A stretch of 64,000 bases of DNA from Cryptomeria japonica. Its lineage: Eukaryota > Streptophyta > Pinopsida > Cupressales > Cupressaceae. Positions 1 to 11,845 of this stretch are shown here, piece by piece; position 1 is the stretch's first letter; the number at the start of each line of letters is the position of its first letter. The notes under the pieces are model-generated. The model did no database searches. It was not told the DNA's origin and saw only the letters and a program-made list of their open reading frames with translations. The stretch spans positions 200,534,341 through 200,598,340 of the forward strand of contig NC_081408.1 of the NCBI RefSeq assembly GCF_030272615.1, given 5' to 3'. The translations under genes and the position numbers were made by a program.

Positions 1-500
1 GGGATCACATCCTTATAACATTTTTATATAATGTTCTAATATAAGGTTATAAAACCTTATATATTATATGCTTTATATGCATATCCCATTTGAAATAATT
101 ATAATCTAATAACTATTAGATTATTAATTATTTATGAGTGGGGTTTATTGAAAAGGTGTGACTAGTGAAGTCACCCTTCCTCCTATATTTAAGGAGGTTC
201 TCTCTCATTTGAAAGGTGTGTGAATTTGGAGCTTTTTGGTGAGTTGTATCACTATGCATATGAGGTATTATTGGCCATGTGGAAGTATTGGAGGAGTGTC
301 CCTAGGTTCATGTCTATTTTATTATAGACTATATTTTTAAGTGTTTTAATTAAATGATGCTTTATGGGGTTTTTTACCCGAAAGGGTTTTCCCCATGTAT
401 ATATTGTGTAACATGTACATTTTGCATGTATGTTTCATATTTCATTTACTTTATAATCTTGTTTATAATGATTAGTATCCTAAGATCCTAATTTCTAACA
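1..500 (+). mobile_element. 3' part of a copia-type LTR nested in another copia
   Basis: AT-rich non-coding DNA that ends abruptly at 500 with ..CTAACA; copia pol coding resumes at 501. An imperfect hairpin near 364-396 (TGGGG, T-run, ACCCGAAAGGG, T-run, CCCCA) resembles the structure common near the end of plant copia LTRs. No primer-binding site follows 500, so this is a 3' LTR or solo LTR inserted in the pol of the element to its right. Its left end is outside the window. Orientation rests on the hairpin and the terminal CA. Confidence 0.55.
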
Positions 501-1905
501 GATTTTTAGATGACAAAGCATGTATGACCAAAGGTAGAGGTATTATTTATCTAGATGGCAAGAATAATACTAATAATGTCTATTATGTAGAAGGTTTAAA
601 GCATAATATTTTGAGTGTTGGTCAATTGGTGGACAAGGGTTTCCAAATTCAGTTTAAATATAGAAAATGCAAAATCATTAACAAGATTGGTTTGGAGATT
701 GCAACCAGTATTCAAACTTGAGGTAATATCTTTCACTTCAACACTAGTAATAAGACATGTTTGATTTCTCATATTGATGAGAGTTGGTTATGGAATAAGA
801 GGTTGTGTCATGTTAATTTTGATTGTATTGTTCAAATTAGTTCAACTAAGGCAGTTAGAGATATACCTAAGATTATGAAGCCTCATAATCTAGTATGTAA
901 GGAATGTCAATTGGGAAAGCAAGTTAGAACTTTTTTTAAGAGCATACATGATAAATCTAATAATTTAATTGATTTTATTCACACTAGCTTATGTGGTACA
1001 ACAAGGACTAGAAGTTTTCAAGGTGATAGGTATTTCATGTTGATTATTGATGACTATTCTAGGATGATGTGGGTGACTTTTCTAAGGGAGAAGTTTGAAG
1101 GCTTTGAGAAATTCAAGTTATTTAAAGAAAAGGTTGAAATAGAAACTGGATTGAAAATCAAATGGCTAAGATCAGATCAAGGCGGTGAGTTCACTTCTCA
1201 TGAATTTAACAGTTGTGAGACAAATAGAATTAGGAGACAATTATCTCCACCTTAGACTCCTTAGCAGAATGGAGTAGTGGAAATAAAGAACAAAACTATT
1301 TTGGATGCAGCAAGATCTATGATGATGGAAGCCAATTGCCTCACATCTACTAGAGAGAAGTAGTGAGTACATCAGTCTACACATTCAACAGACTTCACAT
1401 CAAAGGTGAAATAGGTAAGACCCCTTATGAATTATGGTTTGGACATACACCTACTGTTAAATATTTTAGAATTTTTGGAAATAAATGCTATATCAAAAGA
1501 GATGAATCAATTGGAAAGTTTTATCCTAGATGCGATGAAGGGATATTTTTTGGTTATTCAATTCAAAGAAAAGCATATAGATGTTATAACAAAAGATTGT
1601 AGAAAATTATGGAGAGTGCTAATGTGAAAGTGGATCAGCAGTATAAAAATTAATATATATCATATGACAGGGAACCATCAATGGAAATGATCATAACCAA
1701 ACTGACAATGCCTCAACTAGTACAGGAAACTGAGACAATTACACTGACACAAACAAAAAATTCAACTGTGACTGATGATCAAAGTAGTGAACCTGAAGTT
1801 CAGAAGACACCAAGGTATGTAAGATAAAATCATTTTGAAGATCAAATCATTGTAGATAGGAACAAGGGAGTTATAACAAGAATAATATTGGTAAATGAAG
1901 AGATG
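501..1905 (+). pseudogene. copia pol relic: GAG-pre-integrase and integrase core
   Basis: The reading starts inside a protease/pre-integrase linker (GLKHNILSVGQL). A zinc-binding segment follows, with LWNKRLCHVNF replacing the usual paired histidines and VCKECQLGK supplying the cysteines. The rve integrase core shows D in MLIIDDYSR (about 1036-1062), D in WLRSDQGGEFTS (about 1165-1200) and E in QNGVVE (about 1265-1282). The C-terminal part (KTPYELWFGH to GIFFGYS) runs to about 1570. Stops lie at 719-721, 1253-1255 and 1262-1264; the last two replace glutamines expected before QNGV. The part after 1605 is a weakly conserved linker. It encoded part of a polyprotein that would insert the cDNA into chromosomes; it cannot work now. 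Confidence 0.85.
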
Positions 1906-3017
1906 ATAAAGATATGGTTTGCAGATTGAAGAAAGCTTTATATGAATTGAAAAAAGCTCGTAGAGTTTGGTATGCAAGGTTGGATAAATATCTTTTGAAG
2001 CTTGGTTTTACTAAAGGTAGTGTTGATAGTAATTTATATTATAAGATCACTGATGATGATATTCTAATTATTGAAGTATTTGTTGATGCTATCATTTTTG
2101 GAGAAGATAAATTGTGCATGGAATTTGCTAACAATATCAAGAATGAATTTTAAATGTCCATGATTGGTGAGATGAGATTTTTATTAGGTTTGTAGATTAC
2201 TCAAACTAACAAAGGCATTTTTATCTATCAAACTAAGTATCTGAGGGAATTGTTGAAGGAGTTTGGTATGGATAATTCCAAATTGATAAGTACTCCTATG
2301 GCGACAAGTGAGAAATCATCTATCAAGGATACTTCTTCATTGGTAAATCTGGCAAGGTATAAGTCTATGATTGGTGGTTTGTTATATTTAACTTAGACTA
2401 GACTAGATATTATGAATGTAGTAAGTATTGTTTCAAGATATCAAAGTAATCCTAAAGAAAATCATGAATGTGTTGTAAAGAGGATATTCTTGTATTTTCA
2501 AGGAACAACAGAATATGGTTTATGGTATTCTAAAAATGATGATTTCACTTTATGTTCATATACTGACTCAGATTGGGTAGGAGATACTGATGATAGGAAG
2601 AGCACTTTTGGTGGATCTTTCTTTCTTGGAAAGAATCTAGTTTCATGGATCAACAAAAAATAGTCATGGATTTCTTTATCTACTATAGAAACTGAGTATA
2701 TTGCAATAGAAACTAATTGCACTCAAGTCTTGTGGATGAAGCAAATGTTGAAGGATATCAAGGTAAATTATAGTGAATCCATAGTTATCTACTGTGATAA
2801 CTTTGCAGCTATTGACATGTCTAAAAATCCAATATTTCACTCTAAAACTAAGCATATATCAATAAAGTATAACTTTCTAAAGGACAAGGTAGAAGGAAAG
2901 GAAGTCCAATTGGTTTATGTGAACACTAAAGAATAGATTGAAGATATATTCACTAAACCACTACCTAAGGAACCATTTGAGTATTTGAGAGATAGGTTAG
3001 GGGTTTCTACCCCTCCA
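1906..3017 (+). pseudogene. copia pol relic: RT C-terminal part and RNase H
   Basis: Starting at VCRLKKALYELKKA, this is the second half of a copia reverse transcriptase followed by RNase H (CSYTDSDWVGD, STIETEYIA, YCDNFAAIDMSKNP, KHISIKYNF). The first half of RT, by comparison with the family roughly 170-190 residues, is deleted at about 1905. The catalytic box reads FVDAIIFG near 2078-2100, with the second aspartate replaced by alanine. In-frame stops are at 2151 (TAA), 2193, 2394, 2661 and 2934 (all TAG). The end motif DIFTKPLPKE is typical of plant copia. Non-functional. Confidence 0.87.
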
Positions 3018-3362
3018 ATAGAGACTTGATTGATGTAGTTTGTCATCAGTCCGACATGCACTATCAGAGATATTATTCGCTCCGACACTAATGAGTGGTG
3101 CTACTACTTAGGGGGGGTAGTCAGCTTTGAAATTCAGAGGTTTATATTCTTGCTTTGATATTTTTGTCATATTTTTGGTATTAATGTCAAAGGGGGAGAG
3201 ATAATGATGTCAAAAATAAATACAGAACCTTGCTACAATATCATTCATAGGGGGAGAATTATTGATATTCAGGAGATTGTTGGTTATCTTCCACAAGGGG
3301 AGACTTGTTTGGCATTTCTTGGTACTTAGATGTTTTTCACATCTAGTGTTGCCATCAATGCC
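3018..3362 (+). other. copia 3' untranslated region with several PPT-like purine tracts
   Basis: Non-coding stretch between RNase H and the LTR. It contains a series of short purine tracts: a G7 run near 3111, AAAGGGGGAGAG near 3188, TAGGGGGAGAA near 3249, CAAGGGGAGAC near 3294, and the true-looking tract at 3363. Each resembles a polypurine tract. No ORF is supported here. Confidence 0.5.
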
Positions 3363-3374
3363 AAAGGGGGAGAT
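3363..3374 (+). promoter_or_regulatory. polypurine tract (plus-strand primer)
   Basis: AAAGGGGGAGAT sits directly before the LTR start TGTTGGCATT. This position and composition match the primer used for second-strand cDNA synthesis in copia elements. Confidence 0.8.
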
Positions 3375-4606
3375 TGTTGGCATTATGGATGAACTGATTA
3401 TGTGTTACATTGATGTTTTGTCATTGATGTCAACACTAGTTGTTATGGTTGGTTACCAACAACCAGGTTTTGGTTATCGATAGAAGATCTAGTGTTACCG
3501 GTAGAAGAGACTATTTGTTGGACACTTCCAACATGTTTCGATCAATAGAGTATGTTTAGTTTTATGTTTTATATGCTCCTTGAGCATTTTTTGGTCAGTT
3601 GGTATTGACTTGGTAATCGGATGCTATCATACACTCTTTTAAATCCTATAGTATTGATTTAAGGTTTAATCGACAGAGCTTTCACTGAGGAATCTAGATA
3701 GGATGTAGAAGTGGTGTTGGTGTAGCTTCTAGATGGATTTTAGGATGCTGAAGATTTTCTTTGTTCATGCTTCAACTGCTTCAAGATATTTATTTAGCAT
3801 GGCAGGCCCATAATAGGTCTGGTACCTATCTAGGTTATGGACCGATATCATGTTAATGTGTACTCTACATGTTACCAGGATGTTTCGAGATGTTCTATGG
3901 ATTGGTTATTGTTGTTTTGGTCTTAAGCCAACATGGAATATCATTGTAATATGGATTTATGTAATGATATTATTATAATATCTTTTAGGTGGTTGACCTA
4001 ATTGGTTTAGGCCTTGGGGTTGGTGTAAAATGATGTAAGATCTCATTGTAGATCATAGGATGTGAATAAGTAGATGTTCATGGTCTTTAAATGTAATATC
4101 ATATGCGAAGGATATTTGGTCGATCATAGGTGATTGAATTGGGATTAAGGAAGAGGTCAAAGGCCTTTGGTATTGAGCTTAATTGGGTCTATAATCAGGT
4201 ATGGTAGATGCTATCTCTAGTAGTTCATTATTTTGGATTATTGTCTATTTATCTTGAGATGGTTGTTGGTTCTCTATAGTCAATGACTCTTTTGTAATGA
4301 GCACTACACTCTAGGCAATATGCCCTCCTGCATGTGCAGGCCCCTCATTGTATCACATACTTTTTGCAGAAGTATCATAACTGTGGGTAGGCTTCCCAAC
4401 ATGGTTTTTCCCTTTCCAGGTTTTCCACTTACAAGTCATGGTGTTATTTGGTATGGTTGCATTGGGTTGATTATCGGTTTCATTGTTAAGTTGTATTGTT
4501 TACCGATATCTGTTTATTTTCTACTAGTACTTAAGTGGATTTAATGATATAATCTATCAACAATTGATTCACCCCCCCTTTGAGTTGTTCATCGGTTATC
4601 CTAACA
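3375..4606 (+). mobile_element. 3' LTR of the plus-strand copia element (1232 bp)
   Basis: Begins TGTTGGCATTATGG right after the polypurine tract and ends TTATCCTAACA. Its start resembles the minus-strand copia LTR that ends at 7786 (TGTTGGCATTGTG), and both contain a CACCCCCCT segment close to the 3' end, so the two families are related. There is no coding capacity. Confidence 0.8.
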
Positions 4607-6177
4607 CTCTTTACTTTCACTTGTGAAAGCGAACTATATCTCCTTACCAGATGTTTCTTTGCTATTTGAACACCATCCTTCTTCAAATACTAAACCACCA
4701 GTGTCTTTTGAATGATTTTGTTTGCTCAACATCTTGTCTAAAGCTTTAGTGCTTCCCTCATACCTACTCCTCATCTTCAATTCATACTTTCTCTTTTCTA
4801 GCTCCTTTCCGAGCTTTATAATTTCTTCTTCTAGATTTTTCTGCCTCTTTTCCTTCTTTATCAAATTGGAAGATGTAGCTTCACATATCCTCTTAGCTTC
4901 TTCTAACTGGAGTTGTGGATCAAAATCTTTTTCTTGGATTCCTCTAGAGATTCCTTGAGCTATTCTTGTTTCTCTGCAGTAGCATGCCTAACAATTTTGA
5001 GTTCTCTTCTAGTTTTATTCAACTTCTCAAGTGCACTTATGAGCTCACCTTTTAAATCCACTTTTGCTTTAATATATTTATCTTCAACAACCGGTTCATC
5101 TAGTGCCATAAAGAGATTAACTTCTCTTTCATCTTGATGGCAGTAATCTTCTAATGCACTTTATTCATCCATGGCATCATCTTCAAATGTATATAGACTG
5201 GTCTGCTTTTGGTAGCTTCTTCTTTCTTCCTAGTAGACCTTTTTCTCTTTATCCTTACTAGAAGACTAGCTAGAGCTCCTTTGCTCATCTCCATAGGTTT
5301 GACCATAAGGACATTTTGCAGTAAAGTGTCATATTTTACCACAGTTAAAGAATTTGAGAGGAAGTTTTCCTTTATACTTACTAGATCCTCTTTTGAGTTT
5401 TCTCACAAAGTTTGCAACTTCAATATCTGAATCTCTACTAGATTTTCTATGAGCACTTTCTTCTTTACCCTTTTTGTTTGAGTTGAAGGCAACTTCTTTC
5501 TTGGATTTTCCTTCACTAGTTGTCCTCATCTCATAAGTAGTTAGAGAACCAAATAACTCATCCATTAAAAAGATTTTCAGATCCTTGTCTTACTCTATAG
5601 CAAAGACCTTAGTGTCATACTTAGATATGAGTGATCCAAGCATCTTGTTGACAATGACTTCATCAACAATTTCTTCTCCAAGTCCTCTGATGGTATTCAT
5701 AGTTTCATCAACTCTATGAAGGTAGTCTGCAATCTTTTCTTTATATTTCATCTTTAAGCCTTCAGGTTGATCTCTTAGAGTTTGCATCTTGGCCTCGTTG
5801 ACCTTGACATCTCCTTCAAATAATATTTGCAGTTTATCCCAAGTCTCTTTGGTAGATGAGCAGTGCATTACCGTGACAAATTCATTATCTGACAACCCAC
5901 TGAGAATAACACGTTTAGCCTTTTCATTATTCTCATACTCCATCTTGGCATTCGAGTCTGTGGGAGGAACACTACTGACAGTATATCCATTATTTATAGG
6001 CATCTAAACATTAAATCCTAGAGAGGATAGATTTCTTTCCAAAATTCTACTCCAAAAAGCATAGTTGGTTCCATCAAACATGGGAGCTTTGGAGGAGGCA
6101 AACTCATTTATTTCCATTGTGTTCTTAGGCCAGAATCTACCCAAGTGAAAGAAATATTTAAACAACCGGGAACCTAA
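4607..6177 (-). pseudogene. copia gag relic (DUF4219/UBN2, zinc knuckle, coiled coil)
   Basis: The minus strand first shows a gag N-terminus with FDGTNYAFWS (about 6050-6090), then the UBN2-type capsid region (NEKAKRVILSGLSDNEF, TKETWDKLQILFEGD, MKYKEKIADYLHRVDE; about 5590-5960). A basic linker VRKLKRGSSKYKGKLPLKFFNCGKI follows near 5330-5410. It leads into one CCHC zinc knuckle that has lost its first cysteine (FFNC) and has a stop where a glycine precedes the histidine. A lysine- and glutamate-rich coiled coil covers about 4630-5130. Several stops and frame changes are present. Gag would form the virus-like particle that packages element RNA. Confidence 0.85.
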
Positions 6178-6190
6178 GGCTCTGATACCA
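6178..6190 (-). promoter_or_regulatory. primer-binding site, tRNA-Met type
   Basis: The minus strand reads TGGTATCAGAGCC three bases after the LTR end. This is the complement of the 3' end of plant initiator tRNA-Met, the usual copia minus-strand primer. Confidence 0.88.
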
Positions 6191-6192
6191 AT

Positions 6193-7786
6193 TGTAGAAC
6201 ACAATATTTCATTGAGAGGGGGGGTGAATGAGTGATTTCAAACAATTTCCAACTATGTCTATGCAACTGATAAAGCAATGAAGACATTAGTAATAAAACA
6301 CACAAAGAATGCATCTCACAATACCGAATATACAAGGAAAACCTAATGTGGGAAAAACCTTGGTGAGAAATACTGCTAGAGTCTACTGCTCCAATTGAGC
6401 CTCACAGTGAAACACCAAGTACAATGTTTAGGGAACCAACCCAAAGAGCACCAATCCCAAATGATTTATGGGCACCAACCCCTACACCAAGCTCAAACTC
6501 AGTCATACACAATGAAACAACAACTTATTACAATCAAAGTACCTTGTTACAAATGAGTTTTGTAACACATATTCACTGGTTCTTTCACTACCAATTATCA
6601 ACTCACTCTCTTTGATCTGGTACTGGTCAATCTCTTCCTTTGTTGACTTCTTGTGATACTCACCCTACACTCTATCACTCTCAGATGCCTTCTTACCGGT
6701 TCACCTCAGCTTTGTTATCTACTGGTTAAACCTCTGATAAAATTCCTTACCAATTCCACTTTTCCTACTAGTTCTCCTTCAGATACTTAGTTATAATATG
6801 CTTCTTAGTCTGATCTATACTCCATTCTCTCAAGAACACACCCTTCTCACAAATGGCATCACATTTTTGATCTTTGGTCTGCACATTTTTTATTTGCTTT
6901 CCCACCAAAACATAAATTCAAACTTTGGTGCACTTAGGGTTTTATTCACTGACTTGAATCAGATTGGATCTCATCGAATCTATCCTCTGAGATCGATCTC
7001 CTACAACAAGGCAACACTGCACTGCCATATCTCCTTCTATCTATATTCATTTTCTTTTTTTGGCAAGCACAACTATACTTTATCTCAATCACCAATAATG
7101 TTCCAACAGTTTTCTTCTCTAGGTTGACAAAGAGATCAAATATCATGCATCAATCATTATCAAGCCACAAACTTCTGCAACTCACTCATAATTTTTTCAA
7201 TCTTTATTTAATGTTGATTGAATCTTCAATTGCCTCATTAAAGAACACTTCACTGACTACTATATGTTAGACACTTGATTCCTACGTGGCATCTTTTGCT
7301 AGCATCTAGCTTAGCTAAGTCCACTATGTCGGTTTACAGTCAGTCACCGACTAATCACTCAGTTGGTACTCTTAACACTACTGGTCCATCTTTCTTACCA
7401 ATTTTCTAACCCTGTCGTTTAATCTATATACCTACACTTTACTCATCTATCAGTGGATCATATTGACCGATCACCAATCCAAGACATATTCCCTTAATGA
7501 ATCATTATGCACATCTCCATTAGATGAGAGATCTTCACTTGTACATCTTTTGCATCCTCTTGCATACCAGTTGACCATACATACATGTTGATTATGCTAT
7601 ACTGGTTGACATAACCAGTCTTACCTTTAGTTATCTCTTTGCTTTCTTATGTTTTGTTATCAATGAACATCCATACTGGTAACATCTCCTTCTTTCCTCC
7701 TTCATACTTTGTGCATGTTGGTAACCATCCATATCGGTGGCATGCTATACTTACTAGTTGACATCAATGACAACACAATGCCAACA
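6193..7786 (-). mobile_element. 5' LTR of the nested minus-strand copia (1594 bp)
   Basis: On the minus strand it starts TGTTGGCATTGTGTTG (7786) and ends TGTTCTACA (6193), directly before the primer-binding site. It contains no supported coding sequence; short reading frames here are incidental. Confidence 0.8.
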
Positions 7787-9106
7787 CAAACTTCCCTACA
7801 TCTTCATCTCTTCTTATATAGCATTTACAACCAATTTTTTTGAAATATCTAACTATAGTAACATGACCAAACCATATCTCATAAGGAGTCTTACCCATGT
7901 CACCTTTGATATGCACTCGGTTAAAAGTATACACTATAATACTTAAAACTTCTCTCTGATAGATATACAAAACATTTCCTTCATTCATCATGGTTCTAGC
8001 AATTCCTAAATTGTCATATTCTTAGTTTCCACAAAACCATTTTGTTGAGGGGTCTGCAAGGCAGATAACTGTCTCTTCACCCCATGCTCTTCACAAAAAT
8101 AATTGAACTCACTAGAAGTAAATTCATCACCTCTATCAGATCTCAGACACTTCATCTTTAGACTAGTCTCTATCTCAACCATAGCTTTGAAAATATTGAA
8201 CTTCTCCCTTAAGAAAGTAACCCATGTCATCCTTGAATAATCATCAATCAACAACATGAAATATCAGTCACTTTGGAAGCTTCTCACTCTAGTGGGACCA
8301 CACAAATCAATATGCACAAGATCCAATATTCCATTAGAAAATACTATTTGTTTTTGAAATAAACTCTTATCTTCTTCCCTAACTAACATTCCTTACATAC
8401 TAGATCAGTAGGCTTTACAATCTTAGGCAGATCTCTTACAACTTGGGTATAAATTATCTTAATCATATAGTCAAAGTTCACATGACACATCATTCTATGC
8501 CATAACCAAATTTCATCAACTTGAGCAATCAAGAAAATTTTACGACCAACATTCAAGTGAAAGATATTACCTTTAGTATTTGTACCTAGTGCAATTTCTA
8601 TTTCAAAGATACTCAAGATCTTACATTTTCCATTCTTGAATTGCAAATGATATCCCTTATCAATTTTTCTGTCCAACACTCAAAAGATTATGCTTTAGAA
8701 CTTTAACATACAAGACATCATCAGTCTCATGCTTACCATCAAGAGAAATAAAATCTCTACCATGGATTATACCAACTTTGTTATCTCTAAATCTTACTAC
8801 ACCACCATCATACATTTCCATACTCACAAACTTACTCTTATCACCTATCATATGATGAGAGCAACCACTATCAATAACCCATTCATATTTCTCTTTAATC
8901 TTAGCAGCTAAAGCTTTCTCTTCAACAATGCAGCTAGTGAAATCAGCAGTCACTAGATCATCTTCCTTGATAGCAATGAACACCCATTCATCTCTTGAGT
9001 TTCCTTTCTTAGACTCATCATCTATCACACCTTCATCAACAAAAAAATAACACTTCTTGTAATATTTGGACATATGGCTTAAAAGGATTCTTAGAAACTC
9101 TTTCAA
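7787..9106 (-). pseudogene. copia pol relic: protease, pre-integrase, integrase
   Basis: The aspartic protease active site is WVIDSGCSHHM (about 8855-8890), followed by the DGKHETDDVLYVKVLKHNLLSVGQ linker (about 8665-8740). The pre-integrase zinc region has LWHRMMCHVNF (about 8485-8517) and LVCKEC (about 8383-8400). The integrase core has D in MLLIDDYSRM (about 8228-8257), D in LRSDRGDEFTS (about 8110-8145) and E in QQNGFVETKN (about 8018-8048). The integrase C-terminal piece ends at DVGKF (about 7790), where the inserted LTR begins. Breaks between the pieces are stops and small frame changes. Confidence 0.87.
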
Positions 9107-9874
9107 GACACCTTGAGGAGAAATGTCCTATCTTACTACAGGAAAAACATTTAAGAGGCAAATTTCCTTCATACTAATTGATGCCCTTAGGCAATATTCT
9201 AGCAATCAAGGCTTCAAGATCTTCCAGTTCTCTTCAATCATGTTCAAGCTCTCTCATCTCCTTCTAATATCTAGATCCTCTTGTTGAAATTTCTCATAGA
9301 TCATATTTCTGCTTCTCTGATGTAGTAGCTTTAAATGAAGATTCTGATTTAGGAGGGACTTCACCAAAATTGCTCAACTTAAAAGAAGCAATCTTTCCAA
9401 TCAACATATCTATAGTCACATCTATCACAATCCAGATCTCTTCAATAGTAGAAACCCTATGCTTATAAGTAGGAGTCAAGGATCTAAACACATTAGCAAC
9501 AATCTCAGATTCTTCTAATACTCCACTAGCACATCTTATGTTCAACACCATCTCATTCACTTTTTGCATAAATGAGGTAATGTTCTCATCTTCACACATC
9601 TTATTCATCTCATACTTTCCCTTCAATCTCTGCAACTTAAGAACTTTCACATGGCTATCACCTTCATACAAAGTCCCTAGCTTCTTCCAAATCTCATGAG
9701 AAGTCTGCAAATCCATCACATTAGTCATCTTAGAATCATACAAGGCACTCAATAATGCTTCTTTATCTCTAATATTGAATTCATCTTCCAATAGTTTCAC
9801 CAATTCATCTCAAATAACATTCCATTCATTCCATCAAATCTTAGACTATCCTTCTTATAAGAAAAGGTTTCCAT
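9107..9874 (-). pseudogene. copia gag relic with an intact CCHC zinc knuckle
   Basis: A likely start ATG is at 9872-9874 (METFSYKKDSLRFDG). After a frame change near 9810 the capsid region reads LLEDEFNIRDKEALLSALYDSKM, TSHEIWKKLGTLYEGDSHVK and ENITSFMQKVNEMVLNIR (9294-9803), a UBN2-like copia gag. Further down the minus strand, about 9112-9165, CFSCSKIGHFSSRC is a complete CCHC nucleic-acid-binding knuckle. Stops and one frameshift make the gene non-functional. Confidence 0.83.
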
Positions 9875-9915
9875 CTCGGATCTGCTCAAGCAGTCAAGCT
9901 TCTTCCAGAGGATCT

Positions 9916-9929
9916 AGCTTTGATACTAA
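9916..9929 (-). promoter_or_regulatory. degraded primer-binding site, tRNA-Met type
   Basis: The minus strand reads TAGTATCAAAGCT beside the LTR end. It differs from TGGTATCAGAGCC at a few bases but lies in the correct position. Confidence 0.7.
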
Positions 9930-9930
9930 T

Positions 9931-11235
9931 TGTTGGAAACAATACAACAAACTAAGAGGGGAGGTGAATTAGGTTACTCACAAAACTTTACTCAATTCAA
10001 ACTTAAATTCATATTAGATAATGAACAGTAAAAGCATACATCAATACTACATCAATGACATACATAACACCAATATTTTTGACATGGAAAACCTAATTAA
10101 GGGGAAAACCATGGTGGGAACCTACCCACAATGAGATAATACCCTGCTAGGAGTAAGTGTATATATTACAATGGGGAATACACATGCATTTAGGCACACT
10201 GCCTAGAGCTCACTGCTCAAATACCATAAGGGCTACAACCCCAAGGAAGGCTCACTACCTTACAAAGATTCAGACAAAAATTTTGATTACATGAATTGAG
10301 AAAATAACATCTCCCAATGCTTGATTATAGCTTCGGTTAAGCACATACTCAAACTCTTCTCTTTCACATGTATCCTCTATTGTGGAATGATTAAAACATT
10401 GTTCACACATGACACACATCTCTCTCATGAATATTATATATATCTATACAAATCATTAACCTATATTTCAAGGTCGAGTAAACCCTCAATACAAATTATA
10501 AAATAATAAAATTAGATGCTACAACAATACATGTGTACCAAAACAATGATCACTAAGACATAGTCTGGACCTAAACCAATATTGCAACCAAGAAAGACCA
10601 CCAAGAATTACACCATGATCATCCACAACATGCAACAATCATCATGAATGTCGCATAACATGAATAATACCAATGAATCAAGAAAATTATCAATAATGCA
10701 CACAACGATCAATGTGGACCATCAAAACAGATATGACCTGATCTATAAACATCCACAACCAATATGAATTGCACCAAAAACAACCCCAACAACACCACTT
10801 ACTAGAATCTCCATCATTAATATACCAAACCTCAAGAACATACTCTGAACCGACTGTCAAATTGAAAGATTCTCTTGCGAGCTTCCAAATCATGAATCAT
10901 CTAAATATAGGACACAAATGAATGTCCCAAACACTCTACCAAATCTGCAAACCAATATATAGGAATTCCTAAGCAATGTGGAGCACAAACCAGAATACTA
11001 AATAACACGAACAACTAAATAACCAACCTCAATACCGGATCTCATAACATGATCAAATCATCAAGCAGCCCACTACAAATGGGAATGAACCATCTAAAAA
11101 CACCATACCAAAAACCCTTTAAACCACATTTTCTCATCTACAACATAATTACCAAACCAACTCATCCAATCTAACTGTAACACTTGAATACATGAAAGAA
11201 TATATTGACATCAATGACAACACATCATTCCAACA
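9931..11235 (-). mobile_element. complete 5' LTR of the oldest copia (1305 bp)
   Basis: On the minus strand it starts TGTTGGAATGATG (11235) and ends TTTCCAACA (9931). The first and last eight bases, TGTTGGAA and TTCCAACA, form a perfect terminal inverted repeat. The primer-binding site follows directly. Non-coding. Confidence 0.83.
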
Positions 11236-11845
11236 AACTTCTCAGCAATATCCAATAGTTCATGATGCAATTAGAGTAAAGGGTGTCCACATTAAGAAAG
11301 ATCAATTGTACAGTTGTACAAATAGAAGAATTTTCTTGTCACAGTTAAGACTGCAACTTTGAAATACTTTAAAGTGGTGGGTTTTAACAAATGAATAAAG
11401 TAAGTGACATGTCATTTTCTCATTTGTCATTGCATGAAAGAGGGAAATAGTTGTTGTTGTAATTTTTAAAAATGAAAAATAATGGCTACTTCACACCAAC
11501 CTAATACATATGTGCATGTAGTTAATGACTCTTATTCACCATTTAAAGCTATGATTTCAATCAATTTTTTTTTAGTTTGATTCCGTATTGCACCCGTGTT
11601 ACTTTCTTATGGTCTATTTTTTGTGCAATTCGAATTCTTGAGCATTAGGGTTCTACCCTAGGTTTTGTAAATTGAAATCTATACTAACTTTAAGTCCTTC
11701 TATTTTTTGTGTTCTAAATTGCATCCCTTCTCAAAAATACTGCATGTTTTCAAAAAATCCTAGTGGCTACTCTCTATAATATTAAAATTTGAAACCCTTG
11801 CTAGGGCCTATTATTTCTTATTTGTTTAAACCCTAGAAGAAAAGA
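11236..11845. other. AT-rich intergenic DNA, nothing recognised
   Basis: Flank of the copia LTR. I see no conserved reading frame, LTR terminus or RNA gene. If the relic beginning at 11846 is a real gene remnant, this would be its leader region. Confidence 0.4.

Larger units (their letters stand above)
501..4606 (+). mobile_element. Ty1/copia retrotransposon, 3' portion (pol, PPT, 3' LTR)
   Basis: The order pre-integrase zinc region, integrase, RT, RNase H, polypurine tract and LTR identifies a plus-strand Ty1/copia element. The 5' LTR, gag and protease would lie left of the window, beyond the LTR inserted at 500. The right end (..CCTAACA at 4606) abuts a minus-strand copia gag, so this element was inserted into that gag. 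The reading frames carry many stops and an internal RT deletion, so it is dead. Confidence 0.85.
4607..7786 (-). mobile_element. Ty1/copia retrotransposon, 5' portion (5' LTR, PBS, gag), minus strand
   Basis: Reading the minus strand from 7786 leftward: LTR (7786 to 6193), a primer-binding site for tRNA-Met, then gag down to 4607, where the plus-strand copia is inserted. The rest would be left of the window. The element sits inside the integrase gene of the next minus-strand copia: coding text stops at 7787 and the LTR starts at 7786. Confidence 0.82.
7787..11235 (-). mobile_element. Ty1/copia retrotransposon, 5' portion (5' LTR, gag, protease, integrase), minus strand
   Basis: The oldest member of the left-hand nest. 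It keeps a full 5' LTR (11235 to 9931), a degraded primer-binding site, gag, zinc knuckle, protease, pre-integrase and integrase core. It is cut at 7787 by the next copia, so RT and RNase H should be left of the window. Confidence 0.85.

Noticed and set aside
6178-6190. tRNA gene fragments at TGGTATCAGAGCC sites
   Set aside because: These are primer-binding sites next to LTR ends. No cloverleaf or internal promoter boxes are present.
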